Shown here one piece after another: positions 8,679-16,931 of a stretch of DNA of 49,078 nt. The notes below the pieces were generated by a model. The model worked only from the letters and a program-made list of their open reading frames with translations, made no database searches and was not told the origin of the DNA. The stretch lies in NCBI RefSeq assembly GCF_034119425.1, contig NZ_JAWUEL010000016.1, forward strand, positions 1-49,078. The letters are read 5' to 3'. The DNA is from Actinotignum schaalii_C. GTDB taxonomy: Bacteria > Actinomycetota > Actinomycetes > Actinomycetales > Actinomycetaceae. The stretch's first letter is position 1. Each line of letters opens with the position of its first letter. Both the position numbers and the translations under genes were made by a program.

Positions 8679-9536
8679 ATGCGCATTCGTGTCATCACCG
8701 TGGCTTTCAATCCCGGGGCGGAACTGGAAGCTTTTCTCGCCTCCCTCCCGGCGGCCCTGCATGAGGCCTACGAATGCGTCATTGTGGATAACGGTTCGGA
8801 GCACGCCGAAGTGGATCGGGTGGCCCGCGCCCACGGGGCCCGGGTGGTGCGCACCGGGGAAAATATCGGTTACGGGCGGGCCGCCAACCGCGGAGCCCAG
8901 GGTTTCACCGGCGAATGGCTGGCGGTGGCCAATCCCGATGTGGTCTTCACCCCCGGCTCCCTCGATGCGCTGGTGCGCGGGGCGGAAAGCTTCCCGCGGG
9001 CCGGCGCGCTCGGCCCGCTTATCCGTACTCCCGAAGGGGAGATTTACCCCTCGGCCCGTCAATTTCCGCGGATCGTTTCCGGGGTGGGGCACGCGCTACT
9101 CGGGAATATGTGGCCGAATAATCCCTTCTCCCGTTCCTACCGCTCCAATGCGGACGTCACCCGGGCTCACCCGGTGGACTGGCTTTCCGGCGCCTGCCTG
9201 CTGCTGCGGCGGGAGGCCTTCGAAGCCGTGGGTGGTTTCGATGATTCCTATTTCATGTTCTTCGAGGATGTGGCCCTGGGGGAGGCCCTGGCCCGGGCGA
9301 GCTGGCAATCGATTTTCCTGCCCGAAGCGGAAGTTATCCACTCCCAGGGGGCCTCCTGGAAAGACCAGCCGGCCGCCATGCTGCGCGAACATCACCGCAG
9401 CGCAGCGCACTATATTGATAGCGTCTACGCGCGCCCCTGGCAGGCGCCGCTGCGCTGGGCAATCCGGGGTGGGCTCGCGCTGCGGGCGCAGCTGCACGTG
9501 CGGGCAGCGCGCGCGGCGCGTCGTCGCTCTCACTAA
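8679..9536 (+). CDS. wbbL: WbbL-like GT2 rhamnosyltransferase
   Basis: 285 residues, a single GT2 (GT-A fold) domain: nucleotide-binding start IRVITVAFNPG, VIVDNGS, GENIGYGRAANRG, NPDVVF (DXD-equivalent), WLSGACLLLRREAF and FDDSYFMFFEDVALGEAL with the catalytic-region ED. Family resemblance is to WbbL, which adds L-rhamnose from dTDP-rhamnose to GlcNAc-pyrophosphoryl-polyprenol and so starts the wall-polymer linker in mycobacteria. The divergent LCP gene and the rml genes in this window support the same role here, acting at the cytoplasmic membrane face. The C-terminal 40 residues are basic. The exact acceptor is inference. A modest inverted repeat (CGGAGC 9559-9564 with GCTCCG 9584-9589) downstream may end transcription. 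Confidence 0.85.
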   Translation: MRIRVITVAFNPGAELEAFLASLPAALHEAYECVIVDNGSEHAEVDRVARAHGARVVRTGENIGYGRAANRGAQGFTGEWLAVANPDVVFTPGSLDALVRGAESFPRAGALGPLIRTPEGEIYPSARQFPRIVSGVGHALLGNMWPNNPFSRSYRSNADVTRAHPVDWLSGACLLLRREAFEAVGGFDDSYFMFFEDVALGEALARASWQSIFLPEAEVIHSQGASWKDQPAAMLREHHRSAAHYIDSVYARPWQAPLRWAIRGGLALRAQLHVRAARAARRRSH

Positions 9537-9752
9537 CTAAAACGTATTAAAATCAAGCCGGAGCTACGAGTGTCCGCGAGGCGGCTCCGCACCGTGCCCG
9601 GTGGCCTCAAGTGAATTACACCGATGTATTTTTATGAGGTTAAAGTAAATCGGAGTTAAGGGTGTGAAAGTTGGGACTTTTGCCGTAAGGTAAGTCTGGA
9701 AGCTGCCCGTATGAGTCCCCATCGTGGCGGACAGCGTGAACCGGAGGGAAAA

Positions 9753-12098
9753 ATGACCAAACGTCGCGGTCTTGTTCTAGGAACCGTGCTGGCGCTCGCG
9801 AGTGCGGGCCTTGCCGTCCCGATTGTGGGCTACGCTTTCGCTGAGAACGATGATGCACAGGGTAGTATTGTTATTCCGCTCACCACGGAAGCGGGAGCCT
9901 TGACCACTACCGCCACCGCGCAGCTGGAGGAAACCGTGGAGAGCGCACTCGGTTCTGGCAAGGAAGCCGAGCCGCGCGAAGCGGCGCAACCCACCGAGGA
10001 AGCCGAAGCTACCCCGGAAGCGAGTGCCGCGCGCGCGGGCGGCGTCGTATCGCATGCGGTACGCACCAACGTGCTGCGCGCAGAAAATAGAGATGCAGAA
10101 AACGCGGACGCAGAAAAGGGAGCCACGGCGGGCACGGAGGCGGGAAACACCGTAACCGGTGGTGAACTGGCCGATAACTACGCCGTCTTCACCAGCCCGG
10201 TGCGGGTGGACGAACCCTTCGCGGTAGCGGGGCTGACCTGGAACCGCGGGGAGAGCCTCCCCGAGGGTGCCTCCATCGAAATGCGCACCCTGGACGGAGA
10301 ACAGTGGTCAGACTGGTACGAAGTGGGTGAGGAATCCCAAACCGAGCGCGAACGGCCCGGAACGGAATACAACGTTTCAGGGGAGTCCACCGGGATTCAG
10401 GTGCGTATCACCCAGGGCGAGGGCCCGCTGCCGGCCGGCCTGCGCATCGATATTGCCTATACCGCTGAGGGTGACACCGTGGAGGTGGAGGAGGCCGAAA
10501 CCGCGCCGATTCTACCTGAACGCGGCACCGAGACCGATCCGGTGGTCAATCCCGAAGAGGGCGAAGAAGAAATTCCAGCCCTGGGCGCCTCACTTTCCGC
10601 CGCGCGCGGCGGGGGCACCCTCGAGCAGGGCAGCGTGGTTGCGAGCGGCCTGCTGCCCACCGCCCGCGATTGGACCAACCGCATCGGTACCCGCGGGATC
10701 CATACCCGGGCCGATTGGGGCGCGGACCGTTCCCTCATGACATGGCCGGTCGAATATGCCACCTTCCAGGGTATGGTCATCCATCACACCGCCGGCTCGA
10801 ATAATTACACTCAGGCCGGGGTACCGCGGGTTATCCGCGGAATTTACGCTTTCCACGCTGTCACCCGCGATTGGGGCGATATTGGCTACAACGTGATTGT
10901 CGATAAGTACGGCGGGGAATGGGAAGGGGGCTACGGCACCCTGCAATCCCAGGACGGAACCATGGCCATCGGCGCGCATGCCGCCGGGCGCAATACTGGC
11001 ACCATGGGCGTGTCCGTGCTTGGCACCTTCACCGCGGATCACCGCCCCTCCCAAACCATTCTTAACACCCTCGCGGATGTGGCCGGCTGGAAATTCGCGC
11101 TAGCGGGCCTGGATCCGCGTGGCACCACCTCGCTGACCATTCCGCAGCGCAATAATTCGGCGCGCTACCGTTCCGGCGAGGCGATGCCGCGTATCGTGGG
11201 GCATCGCGATGTGGGCAATACTTCGTGCCCGGGCACGATCTACGATTCCATCGGCTCCATTCGCGAGAACGCGTACCGTATCTATACGCAATTGCGTTCC
11301 GGTGGTGGTACGACGCCGCAACCCGCGCCGCGCCCCACCCAACCACCGGCACCGCGCCCGCCCGCTCCGCCAGCTCCCGCGCCGAGCAATCCGCGCCCGT
11401 CCTCCACCGTGGCGCCTTTCCCGCCGCGTTTCTTCCTCGCTAACGGCTGGGGGCGCACCGCCGATATTGTGATGGATTACGGGCTGCGCGGGGATGAAAT
11501 CCTCACCGGTGATTGGAACGGCGATGGGCGGGATACCCTAGCGATTCGCCGCTCCAATATTTTCCACGTGCGCGATAACCTCACCTCCGGGGTTGCCACC
11601 CGGGTCTTCAGCTTCGGGCGCGCCGGTGACGAAGTGTTCGTAGGCGACTGGGATGGCGACGGTGTGGATACCTTCGCGGTGCGGCGTGGGAACCTGCTCC
11701 TCGTGCGTAATTCCCTTACGTCCGGTCCGGCCGATGCGGTTTATTGCTTCGGTAACCCGGGGGATACCTGGCTGGTAGGTGACTGGAATGGGGACGGCGT
11801 GGATACCCTGGCGGTGCGGCGTGGAAACGTCTTTATCTTCACCGATAACCTGGCCACCAGCGCGGTTTCCGCAGAAATGGCATATGGAAACCCGGGTGAC
11901 GAGGTGCTCGCCGCGAAAATTGAACCCCAGCGTTCCACCCTCGTGGTGCGCCGCGGGAATGTGTACGTGGTGCGCGGTCCGCTTAGCGGCCCGGAAGTAG
12001 TAGAAGATGTGACGTACGGGCGCCACAGCGATATGGTCATCTTCGGTGATTGGGATGGCCAGGGTGGCCAGACGCTCGGGGTGGTGCGCTCGCGCTAA
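9753..12098 (+). CDS. Secreted PGRP-type N-acetylmuramoyl-L-alanine amidase with five-unit repeat domain
   Basis: 781 residues from the ATG at 9753, chosen over the frame opening at 9711 because GGAGGGAAAA precedes it. Signal peptide about 1-32; acidic Ala/Glu-rich stretch to about 130; a beta-rich domain (about 140-245) common ahead of actinobacterial PGRP amidases; amidase_2/PGRP domain (about 310-505) with zinc ligands His344 (VIHHTAG), His484 and Cys492 (GHRDVGNTSCPG) and the expected Tyr in DIGYNVIVD; Pro-rich linker (about 515-555); five 45-residue repeats to the end. It should cleave the MurNAc-L-Ala bond in peptidoglycan outside the cell. No LPxTG or membrane anchor is present, so the repeats may tether it. 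Neighbours are the WbbL-like enzyme upstream and convergent ugd downstream. Unit 4 has lost the GDWNGDG motif and unit 5 is partly degenerate. Confidence 0.93.
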   Translation: MTKRRGLVLGTVLALASAGLAVPIVGYAFAENDDAQGSIVIPLTTEAGALTTTATAQLEETVESALGSGKEAEPREAAQPTEEAEATPEASAARAGGVVSHAVRTNVLRAENRDAENADAEKGATAGTEAGNTVTGGELADNYAVFTSPVRVDEPFAVAGLTWNRGESLPEGASIEMRTLDGEQWSDWYEVGEESQTERERPGTEYNVSGESTGIQVRITQGEGPLPAGLRIDIAYTAEGDTVEVEEAETAPILPERGTETDPVVNPEEGEEEIPALGASLSAARGGGTLEQGSVVASGLLPTARDWTNRIGTRGIHTRADWGADRSLMTWPVEYATFQGMVIHHTAGSNNYTQAGVPRVIRGIYAFHAVTRDWGDIGYNVIVDKYGGEWEGGYGTLQSQDGTMAIGAHAAGRNTGTMGVSVLGTFTADHRPSQTILNTLADVAGWKFALAGLDPRGTTSLTIPQRNNSARYRSGEAMPRIVGHRDVGNTSCPGTIYDSIGSIRENAYRIYTQLRSGGGTTPQPAPRPTQPPAPRPPAPPAPAPSNPRPSSTVAPFPPRFFLANGWGRTADIVMDYGLRGDEILTGDWNGDGRDTLAIRRSNIFHVRDNLTSGVATRVFSFGRAGDEVFVGDWDGDGVDTFAVRRGNLLLVRNSLTSGPADAVYCFGNPGDTWLVGDWNGDGVDTLAVRRGNVFIFTDNLATSAVSAEMAYGNPGDEVLAAKIEPQRSTLVVRRGNVYVVRGPLSGPEVVEDVTYGRHSDMVIFGDWDGQGGQTLGVVRSR
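11430..12095 (+). repeat. Five tandem 45-residue (135-bp) repeats, FG-GAP/VCBS-like
   Basis: Each unit reads roughly xFxVRNxLTSG, then YGxxGDxVLVGDW, then NGDGxDTLAVRRGN. GDW motifs recur every 135 bp (near 11509, 11644, 11779 and 12046; the fourth is lost). Units start in the strand following RRGN and stop right after the last RR, so the ends of the array are complementary halves of one unit. The same five-unit array occurs at 14956-15639. Confidence 0.9.
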
Positions 12099-12125
12099 AG
12101 CGAGAGCGTCATGCCCTATTCAAGA

Positions 12126-12172
12126 TACGGGCCGGGGAAGCTTCGGTGTGAAGCAAATATCCCCGGCCCGTA
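12126..12172. terminator. Bidirectional hairpin between amidase and ugd
   Basis: Perfect 13-bp inverted repeat, TACGGGCCGGGGA (12126-12138) with TCCCCGGCCCGTA (12160-12172), enclosing a nested GCTTC/GAAGC stem (12140-12154). It sits between convergent genes. There is no U-tract on either strand. Confidence 0.75.
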
Positions 12173-12216
12173 CGTATATTACGTAGATACCGTGCGCGCC
12201 ATGATGCCCGTGCGCG

Positions 12217-13383
12217 CTAGTCCCGCCCAAAAATATCGCGGGTGAGCACCGGCGTGGACGTTTCCGGCATGGTGCCATCCAGACGGTTCGTGATAATCAC
12301 ATCCGCGCGATCCTGGAATTCCTCCCAGGAGTCCAGCACCGAGATATCCCCGAGGGCGCCCGGCTTCAACGCCGGATCGTAAACGAGCACCTCCACACCT
12401 CGCGCGTGTAACTGCGCCGCGAGGCTGAGGGCGGCCGAAGCCCGGTGATTATCCGAGCCCGATTTCATGGCTACCTTGTAGATCCCCACCGTGGCGTAGC
12501 CAGCCCCGGCTAGGCGGTTAGCCAGGAATCCAATCCGGGTTTCATTGGATTCCACAATCGCGGACATGAGATTTTCGGGCACGCCTTCGAAATCCGCGCG
12601 TAATTCTTTGGTGTCCTTGGGCAGGCAGTAGCCACCGTAGCCGAAAGAAGGATTATTGTAATGATCCCCGATGCGGGGATCGAGGCCCACCCCGCGAATA
12701 ATCTCCGCGGCGTTGAGGGAGCGCGCCATCGCGAAAGAGTCCAGCTCGTTGAAATAAGCGACACGCATAGCCAGATAGGTATTGGAGAAGAGCTTAATCG
12801 CTTCGGCTTCCCGGGTTCCCACCTGGATAATCGGGACGTCGCGGGCTTCAGCACCCTCACTCAGCAACTGGGCGAAGTGGGCGGCTGCGGCGTCGTCGCC
12901 CGAAACAACAATGCGTGAAGGGTTGAGATTATCTTGCAGTGCCTTGCCCTCGCGCAAAAACTCCGGGGAAAAGACGATGCGCAGCTGCGGGAACGTTTCT
13001 TGCATCCGCGCGGTAAAACCGATGGGGATCGTGGATTTAATGACGACGACGGCACCGGGATTCGCCTCAGCTACCTGCGCAATTGCACTTTCAACAGAGG
13101 CCGTATCGAAGGCATTGGTCTCCGTATCGTAATCGGTGGGCGTGGCAATGACGGCGTAGTCAGCACCCGCGAGGGCCTCAATATTCGAGGTGGTAGCACG
13201 CAGCGAAAGAGGCTTGGTGGCGAGGAACTCTTCGATTTTCGCATCCTGGATCGGGGAGGTGCACGCGTTAATCGCATCCACTTTCGCGGGATTAACATCC
13301 GATCCGACAACATCGTGGTGTTGGGCAAGAAGGACGGCGTTGGCCAAGCCCACGTAGCCCAGCCCGATCACAGCAATCTGCAT
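12217..13383 (-). CDS. ugd: UDP-glucose 6-dehydrogenase
   Basis: 388 residues from the ATG at 13383, which has a good Shine-Dalgarno (TAGGAG); the open frame extends further upstream without support. It oxidises UDP-glucose twice with NAD+ to UDP-glucuronate in the cytoplasm. N-terminal Rossmann motif IAVIGLGYVGLANA; ATPTDYD; the catalytic loop GYGGYCLPKDTKEL carries Cys253; the helix NTYLAMRVAYFNEL holds the conserved Lys-equivalent region and Asn. Length and cysteine position match the short bacterial Ugd class. UDP-glucuronate would give the wall polymer acidic residues, or a precursor for other uronic-derived sugars. It lies downstream of rmlB on the same strand but is separated by a structured 227-bp gap and appears to have its own TATACT promoter. 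Confidence 0.93.
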   Translation of the reverse strand: MQIAVIGLGYVGLANAVLLAQHHDVVGSDVNPAKVDAINACTSPIQDAKIEEFLATKPLSLRATTSNIEALAGADYAVIATPTDYDTETNAFDTASVESAIAQVAEANPGAVVVIKSTIPIGFTARMQETFPQLRIVFSPEFLREGKALQDNLNPSRIVVSGDDAAAAHFAQLLSEGAEARDVPIIQVGTREAEAIKLFSNTYLAMRVAYFNELDSFAMARSLNAAEIIRGVGLDPRIGDHYNNPSFGYGGYCLPKDTKELRADFEGVPENLMSAIVESNETRIGFLANRLAGAGYATVGIYKVAMKSGSDNHRASAALSLAAQLHARGVEVLVYDPALKPGALGDISVLDSWEEFQDRADVIITNRLDGTMPETSTPVLTRDIFGRD

Positions 13384-13410
13384 GATGCTCCTAGCTCTTG
13401 GGTTGCGTTC

Positions 13411-13416
13411 AGTATA
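13411..13416 (-). promoter_or_regulatory. -10 box upstream of ugd
   Basis: TATACT on the minus strand lies 27 nt before the ugd ATG, placing the transcript start about 20 nt upstream with the TAGGAG Shine-Dalgarno inside the leader. The -35 region would fall inside the hairpin at 13418-13441; no -35 consensus is visible. Confidence 0.5.
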
Positions 13417-13417
13417 G

Positions 13418-13441
13418 CCGGCCCGCTGCGCGGCGGGCCGG
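13418..13441. other. 9-bp perfect inverted repeat over the ugd promoter
   Basis: CCGGCCCGC (13418-13426) pairs with GCGGGCCGG (13433-13441), loop 6 nt. It abuts the -10 box of ugd. It may be the end of the rmlB transcript or a regulator site. Confidence 0.4.
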
Positions 13442-13489
13442 TGGGACACGGAGAAGAAGACCGAGGACAGGCTTCCACGAACAGCGCTA

Positions 13490-13545
13490 CCCCGCTCGCG
13501 ATCCCGGTGGCACTCAAGGTGCCTGCCGGAGAAGTGCGAGCGGGG
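13490..13545. terminator. Nested hairpin between rmlB and ugd
   Basis: Perfect 10-bp outer stem, CCCCGCTCGC (13490-13499) with GCGAGCGGGG (13536-13545), enclosing GGCAC (13509-13513) and GTGCC (13519-13523) with a 5-nt loop, plus flanking CCGG/CCGG. It sits 66 nt after the rmlB stop. There is no U-tract. A terminator is most likely; a structured leader RNA is an alternative. Confidence 0.55.
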
Positions 13546-13610
13546 CAGCGATAAGGGCGATGCGTTGCGGGTACGCCAGGGCAGTGCCCGATGGACCGAA
13601 ACGCGGCGCT

Positions 13611-14603
13611 TTAGTGGCCGGTCTTGGCGTACTTGGCCTCCACGGCTTCCTTCTGCGGGCGCCACCACTCTTCATTGGCCTTGTACCATTCCACGGTGTC
13701 ATGCAGACCCGCCGCGAAGTCCTTGAACTTGGGCTGCCAGCCGGTTTCCTCCACCAGCTTGGAATTATCAATGGCGTAGCGCTGATCGTGGCCCGGGCGG
13801 TCATTCACATGATCGAAGTCATCGGGTTCGCGGCCGAACTCCTGGAGAATCATCTTGACGACCTCAAGGTTATTCTTTTCGCCATCCGCGCCGATGAGGT
13901 AGGTTTCCCCGATCCGGCCCTTATTGATGATCTCCCATACCGCCACGTTGTGATCGCGTACGTGAATCCAATCGCGCACCTGGAGACCGGTGCCGTAGAT
14001 CCGCGGGCGGATGCCATCCAGAAGGTTGGTAACGGTACGCGGAATGAACTTCTCCACGTGCTGATAGGGGCCGTAATTATTCGAGCAATTGGAGATGGTG
14101 GCTTCCACCCCGAAAGAACGCACCCAGGCGCGTACCAGCAGGTCCGAGCCGGCCTTGGAAGCCGAATACGGGGAGGACGCGATATAGGGATCGCCATCCT
14201 GGAAGCGGCGCGGTTCGTCAATCTCCAGGTCCCCGTATACTTCGTCGGTGGAAATATGGTGGAGGCGTACCCCGTGGCGCCGTACCGCTTCCAGAATTGT
14301 GTAGGTACCCACCAGGTTGGAGCGGATGAAGGGGGAGGGATCAACGAGCGAGTTATCGTTATGGGATTCCGCCGCGAAATTCACCACCAGATCGCAGTCT
14401 TTGACCAGGGGATCAACGGTATCCATATCCGCAATATCGCCCTGGACCAGGGTGACGCGGTCCAGGCCCTCAATGGACTTGGGATTACCCGCGTACGTGA
14501 GTTTATCCAGGACGACAACTTCGGCATCAGGATAATCCTCGACAGTTTGGTGAACGAAATTCGCGCCAATAAATCCGGCACCGCCGGTAACCAGGACACG
14601 CAT
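13611..14603 (-). CDS. rmlB: dTDP-glucose 4,6-dehydratase
   Basis: 330 residues from the ATG at 14603 with AAAGGA ahead; the open frame runs further upstream without support. Second step of dTDP-L-rhamnose synthesis: dTDP-glucose to dTDP-4-keto-6-deoxyglucose, cytoplasmic, NAD+ bound. Extended SDR motifs: RVLVTGGAGFIGANF, NFAAESHNDNS, STDEVYGD (active-site Thr-Asp-Glu), YSASKAGSD (catalytic Tyr and Lys), NCSNNYGPYQ and RDWIHVRDH. Length is typical. The other rml genes (C, D, A) are about 29-33 kb away, so the pathway is split into separate units. A TAGAAT -10 box (14635-14640) precedes it. Confidence 0.96.
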   Translation of the reverse strand: MRVLVTGGAGFIGANFVHQTVEDYPDAEVVVLDKLTYAGNPKSIEGLDRVTLVQGDIADMDTVDPLVKDCDLVVNFAAESHNDNSLVDPSPFIRSNLVGTYTILEAVRRHGVRLHHISTDEVYGDLEIDEPRRFQDGDPYIASSPYSASKAGSDLLVRAWVRSFGVEATISNCSNNYGPYQHVEKFIPRTVTNLLDGIRPRIYGTGLQVRDWIHVRDHNVAVWEIINKGRIGETYLIGADGEKNNLEVVKMILQEFGREPDDFDHVNDRPGHDQRYAIDNSKLVEETGWQPKFKDFAAGLHDTVEWYKANEEWWRPQKEAVEAKYAKTGH

Positions 14604-14634
14604 ATTATTCCTTTCGTGGGTCAGTTCCTGGCTA

Positions 14635-14640
14635 ATTCTA
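14635..14640 (-). promoter_or_regulatory. -10 box upstream of rmlB
   Basis: TAGAAT on the minus strand, 31 nt before the rmlB ATG, followed by the AAAGGA ribosome binding site. No clear -35 is seen. Confidence 0.45.
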
Positions 14641-14820
14641 CCCGGAACTGCGGGGTGAAGAGTCAGCTCATCGCGCCGTGCCCACATTTTCAACGGGGGT
14701 GCGACACCGGCAAGCACTACTATTGTGACGCGCGAAGGGTTTAAGCTGGAGCTATCCGTCCACGCACCGCGGCCTGGATCCTGCACCACTCCGGGGCGCG
14801 AACAACCCGAGGAGGTTCTT

Positions 14821-16089
14821 TTGGAGAGGTATTCGCGCACGCGTACCCGCGCCACCGGGTTCATTGGTGTCACCGCAGTGCTGTCACTGATTGCTACCTT
14901 GCTGGGGCTCATGCCGGCAGCGCAGGGTGCGCCCGCTCTGGACGAGGGTGCCGGGAACTACTATTTCTTCAAAAACTCTCTCACCTCGGGTCCGGCCGAT
15001 GTGGAGATGTCGTACGGGAGGCATACGGATGTGGTGTTTTCCGGGGATTGGAATGGCGATGGCCGAGACACCCTCGGCGTGAACCGCGGCTCCGATTTCT
15101 ATATGAAAAACAGCTTCGTGTCCGGGGACGCGGATATCCACTTTAAATTCGGGCTGCCCACCGATCAATTCCTTATCGGCAATTGGGATGCGGTCGTGGG
15201 CGATACGGTTCTTATTCGTCGCGGTAATACGTATTTCGTGCGCAATGAGCTCACCACCGGAGGCGGGGAACATACTTTTACCTTCGGTCAGCCCGATGAT
15301 GAAGTGATCGCGGGGGATTGGAATGGCGACGGCACCGATACCCTCGCTATTCGGCGCGGCAATATGTTCTACGTCAGCAATGTGCTCGACGATGATGAGA
15401 ATTTCACGGTTTTCTCCTTCGGGCGCCACGGGGATACCGTTCTGGTCGGTGACTGGGATGGCGATGGTATCGATAGTTTCGCGGTGCGCCGCGGCAATAT
15501 GTACTACGTCAATAATTCCACTGTTTCCGGTGGGGATGCTTCCACGGAATTCTCGTACGGGCGGCACGGGGATACCGTTCTGGTGGGCGATTGGGATCGG
15601 GACGGGGTGGATACTCTGGCGGTACGCCGCGATTACGTACCGCAGGCTCCCAATAGCCAACGCCCGCCCAACCTTGGTCCCAATTCCGGCGGTTACCCCA
15701 TTCTGGTCTATGGAACGCTACGCCAGGGGGAAGAAGCTGCCTACGTTGTTAATGATTATTCCGGTATCAAAGAAAGCTCCGTGCCGGATTATGAACTGTG
15801 GATCACCGGCCCGCGGTGGAACCCGTGGCCCTGGGCTCTTCCCGGCCCGCGCGGGCTACGCGGTGACCTCCTGCAGTATGGGCCGTGGAATTATGACGCC
15901 AAAGTGGCGCAAATGGATGATTGGGAAGGTTATGTTCCGGGTAAGAACCCTGCCTATATGAATTACACGCGTGACCTCGTCACCACGGTGGACGGGCCGG
16001 CGTGGATGTACGTGGCAACAAAATGGCGGCAGGATTTCGCGCGGCGCTGGGGCTACGTGGTACCCCACGGTGATTTCCACCGCTTCTAA
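14821..16089 (+). CDS. Secreted five-repeat protein with C-terminal gamma-glutamylcyclotransferase/AIG2-like domain
   Basis: 422 residues from a TTG at 14821, chosen because GAGGAGG lies 5 nt ahead. Signal peptide about 1-40 (hydrophobic core GFIGVTAVLSLIATLLGLMP, cleavage near AQGAPA). Residues about 46-273 are five 45-residue repeats of the same kind as in the amidase at 9753-12098; unit 2 is degenerate. A short Asn/Pro linker leads to a C-terminal domain (about 290-422) with VYGTLRQG (Tyr297), the substrate-loop signature of GGCT/AIG2-like proteins, and DDWEGYVPG with Glu369 at the expected catalytic-acid position. Known GGCT enzymes are mostly intracellular and release 5-oxoproline from gamma-glutamyl compounds; a secreted version is unusual. 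The substrate is unknown; gamma-linked glutamate in peptidoglycan stem peptides is a speculative candidate. The lipoprotein gene follows closely. Confidence 0.85.
   Translation: MERYSRTRTRATGFIGVTAVLSLIATLLGLMPAAQGAPALDEGAGNYYFFKNSLTSGPADVEMSYGRHTDVVFSGDWNGDGRDTLGVNRGSDFYMKNSFVSGDADIHFKFGLPTDQFLIGNWDAVVGDTVLIRRGNTYFVRNELTTGGGEHTFTFGQPDDEVIAGDWNGDGTDTLAIRRGNMFYVSNVLDDDENFTVFSFGRHGDTVLVGDWDGDGIDSFAVRRGNMYYVNNSTVSGGDASTEFSYGRHGDTVLVGDWDRDGVDTLAVRRDYVPQAPNSQRPPNLGPNSGGYPILVYGTLRQGEEAAYVVNDYSGIKESSVPDYELWITGPRWNPWPWALPGPRGLRGDLLQYGPWNYDAKVAQMDDWEGYVPGKNPAYMNYTRDLVTTVDGPAWMYVATKWRQDFARRWGYVVPHGDFHRF
14956..15639 (+). repeat. Five tandem 45-residue repeats matching those at 11430-12095
   Basis: GDW/GNW motifs recur at about 132-139 bp (near 15042, 15178, 15310, 15449 and 15586). 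Units 4 and 5 are closely similar in DNA, for example the shared run CACGGGGATACCGTTCTGG, indicating recent duplication. The array again begins in the second half of a unit (YYFFKNSLTSG) and ends in the first half (DTLAVRRDY). Confidence 0.9.
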
Positions 16090-16122
16090 GAACGCGTGGC
16101 GAGAAAAAGGAAAAATAACGAG

Positions 16123-16890
16123 ATGATGCACAGTAGTCACACCACACAGGCTGCACTCTCACAACCCGCGCCCTCGTTCGGGCGGGGAACCCGCGTGAGT
16201 CGGTGGACCGTGGGAAGCGTACTCGCGGGGCTGAGCCTAGCCGGGATTATGGCACTAGGTGGCTGCGCGAGCACCGCGGTGGGTGATCCAGATCCGGTCA
16301 CCCCGATTCCGGTGGCGAGCGCGGCTCCCGGCGGCGGAGCAGCCAGCGGGAACGGCACCGGGACCATGCAGGAACGTGCCGCGGTCACGGCCGGTTCGGA
16401 AGGCGGCCGCCCGGTTACGGTTGCGCCCAGCGGGGATGTGGAAGCTGAGCTTGGAGTGCCGGTAGGTCTTTCGGTCGACGGCGCCACTCGGGCGGCATTC
16501 ACTCTGACAGTCACGGATATTACCCGGGCACAGGAGTGCCCCTCGCGCATCGCGGAGCCAGCTGTTTTCACTCCCAAGAACGGCACGTTCCTCGTGGTTG
16601 ATCTCAGCGCGCAGATGGCAGCTGATTATGACGCCTACGACCCGGATGCTCCCTTCCTCACCCTGGATCGGGATGCTTTTTATCTCACGGACCTGGAGGG
16701 AAATATCCAGGAAGATAGCCACACGGTGCCATCTTACGGGTGTTATTCCACCGCGGAGCGGGTCACCCCCTTTATCAACCCGGGGGAAAGCGCGGCCGGT
16801 AAGGTGGTCCTGGAAACCTCCTTGGAGCACGGCTACCTGGTCTACAACCCCTGGGGAGTGCCGGGATCGGGGTGGCGCTGGGCTTTCTAA
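16123..16890 (+). CDS. Lipoprotein with DUF4352-like domain
   Basis: 255 residues from the ATG at 16123; an in-frame GTG at 16096 is an alternative, 6 nt after the upstream stop. A long signal sequence ends in the lipobox IMALGGC, putting the lipidated cysteine near residue 48. A Gly/Ala-rich linker follows, then a beta-sandwich-like domain (about 105-255) with the DUF4352 pattern: GVPVGLSVDG, AFTLTVTDI, GTFLVVDLSAQ, ending VYNPWGVPGSGWRWAF. Two conserved-looking Cys residues flank the domain core and could form a disulfide outside the cell. DUF4352 domains are immunoglobulin-like and have no defined general function. It is probably cotranscribed with the GGCT-repeat gene, which suggests a shared extracellular role. 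Confidence 0.8.
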   Translation: MMHSSHTTQAALSQPAPSFGRGTRVSRWTVGSVLAGLSLAGIMALGGCASTAVGDPDPVTPIPVASAAPGGGAASGNGTGTMQERAAVTAGSEGGRPVTVAPSGDVEAELGVPVGLSVDGATRAAFTLTVTDITRAQECPSRIAEPAVFTPKNGTFLVVDLSAQMAADYDAYDPDAPFLTLDRDAFYLTDLEGNIQEDSHTVPSYGCYSTAERVTPFINPGESAAGKVVLETSLEHGYLVYNPWGVPGSGWRWAF

Positions 16891-16931
16891 GCGCCGCTGC
16901 TAGTCCGTTGCAAACCGCTTTTCATCCGTTC

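Noticed and set aside
13398..14744. 448-codon plus-strand open frame over rmlB
   Set aside because: Antisense shadow of rmlB; RmlB motifs and ribosome site are on the minus strand.
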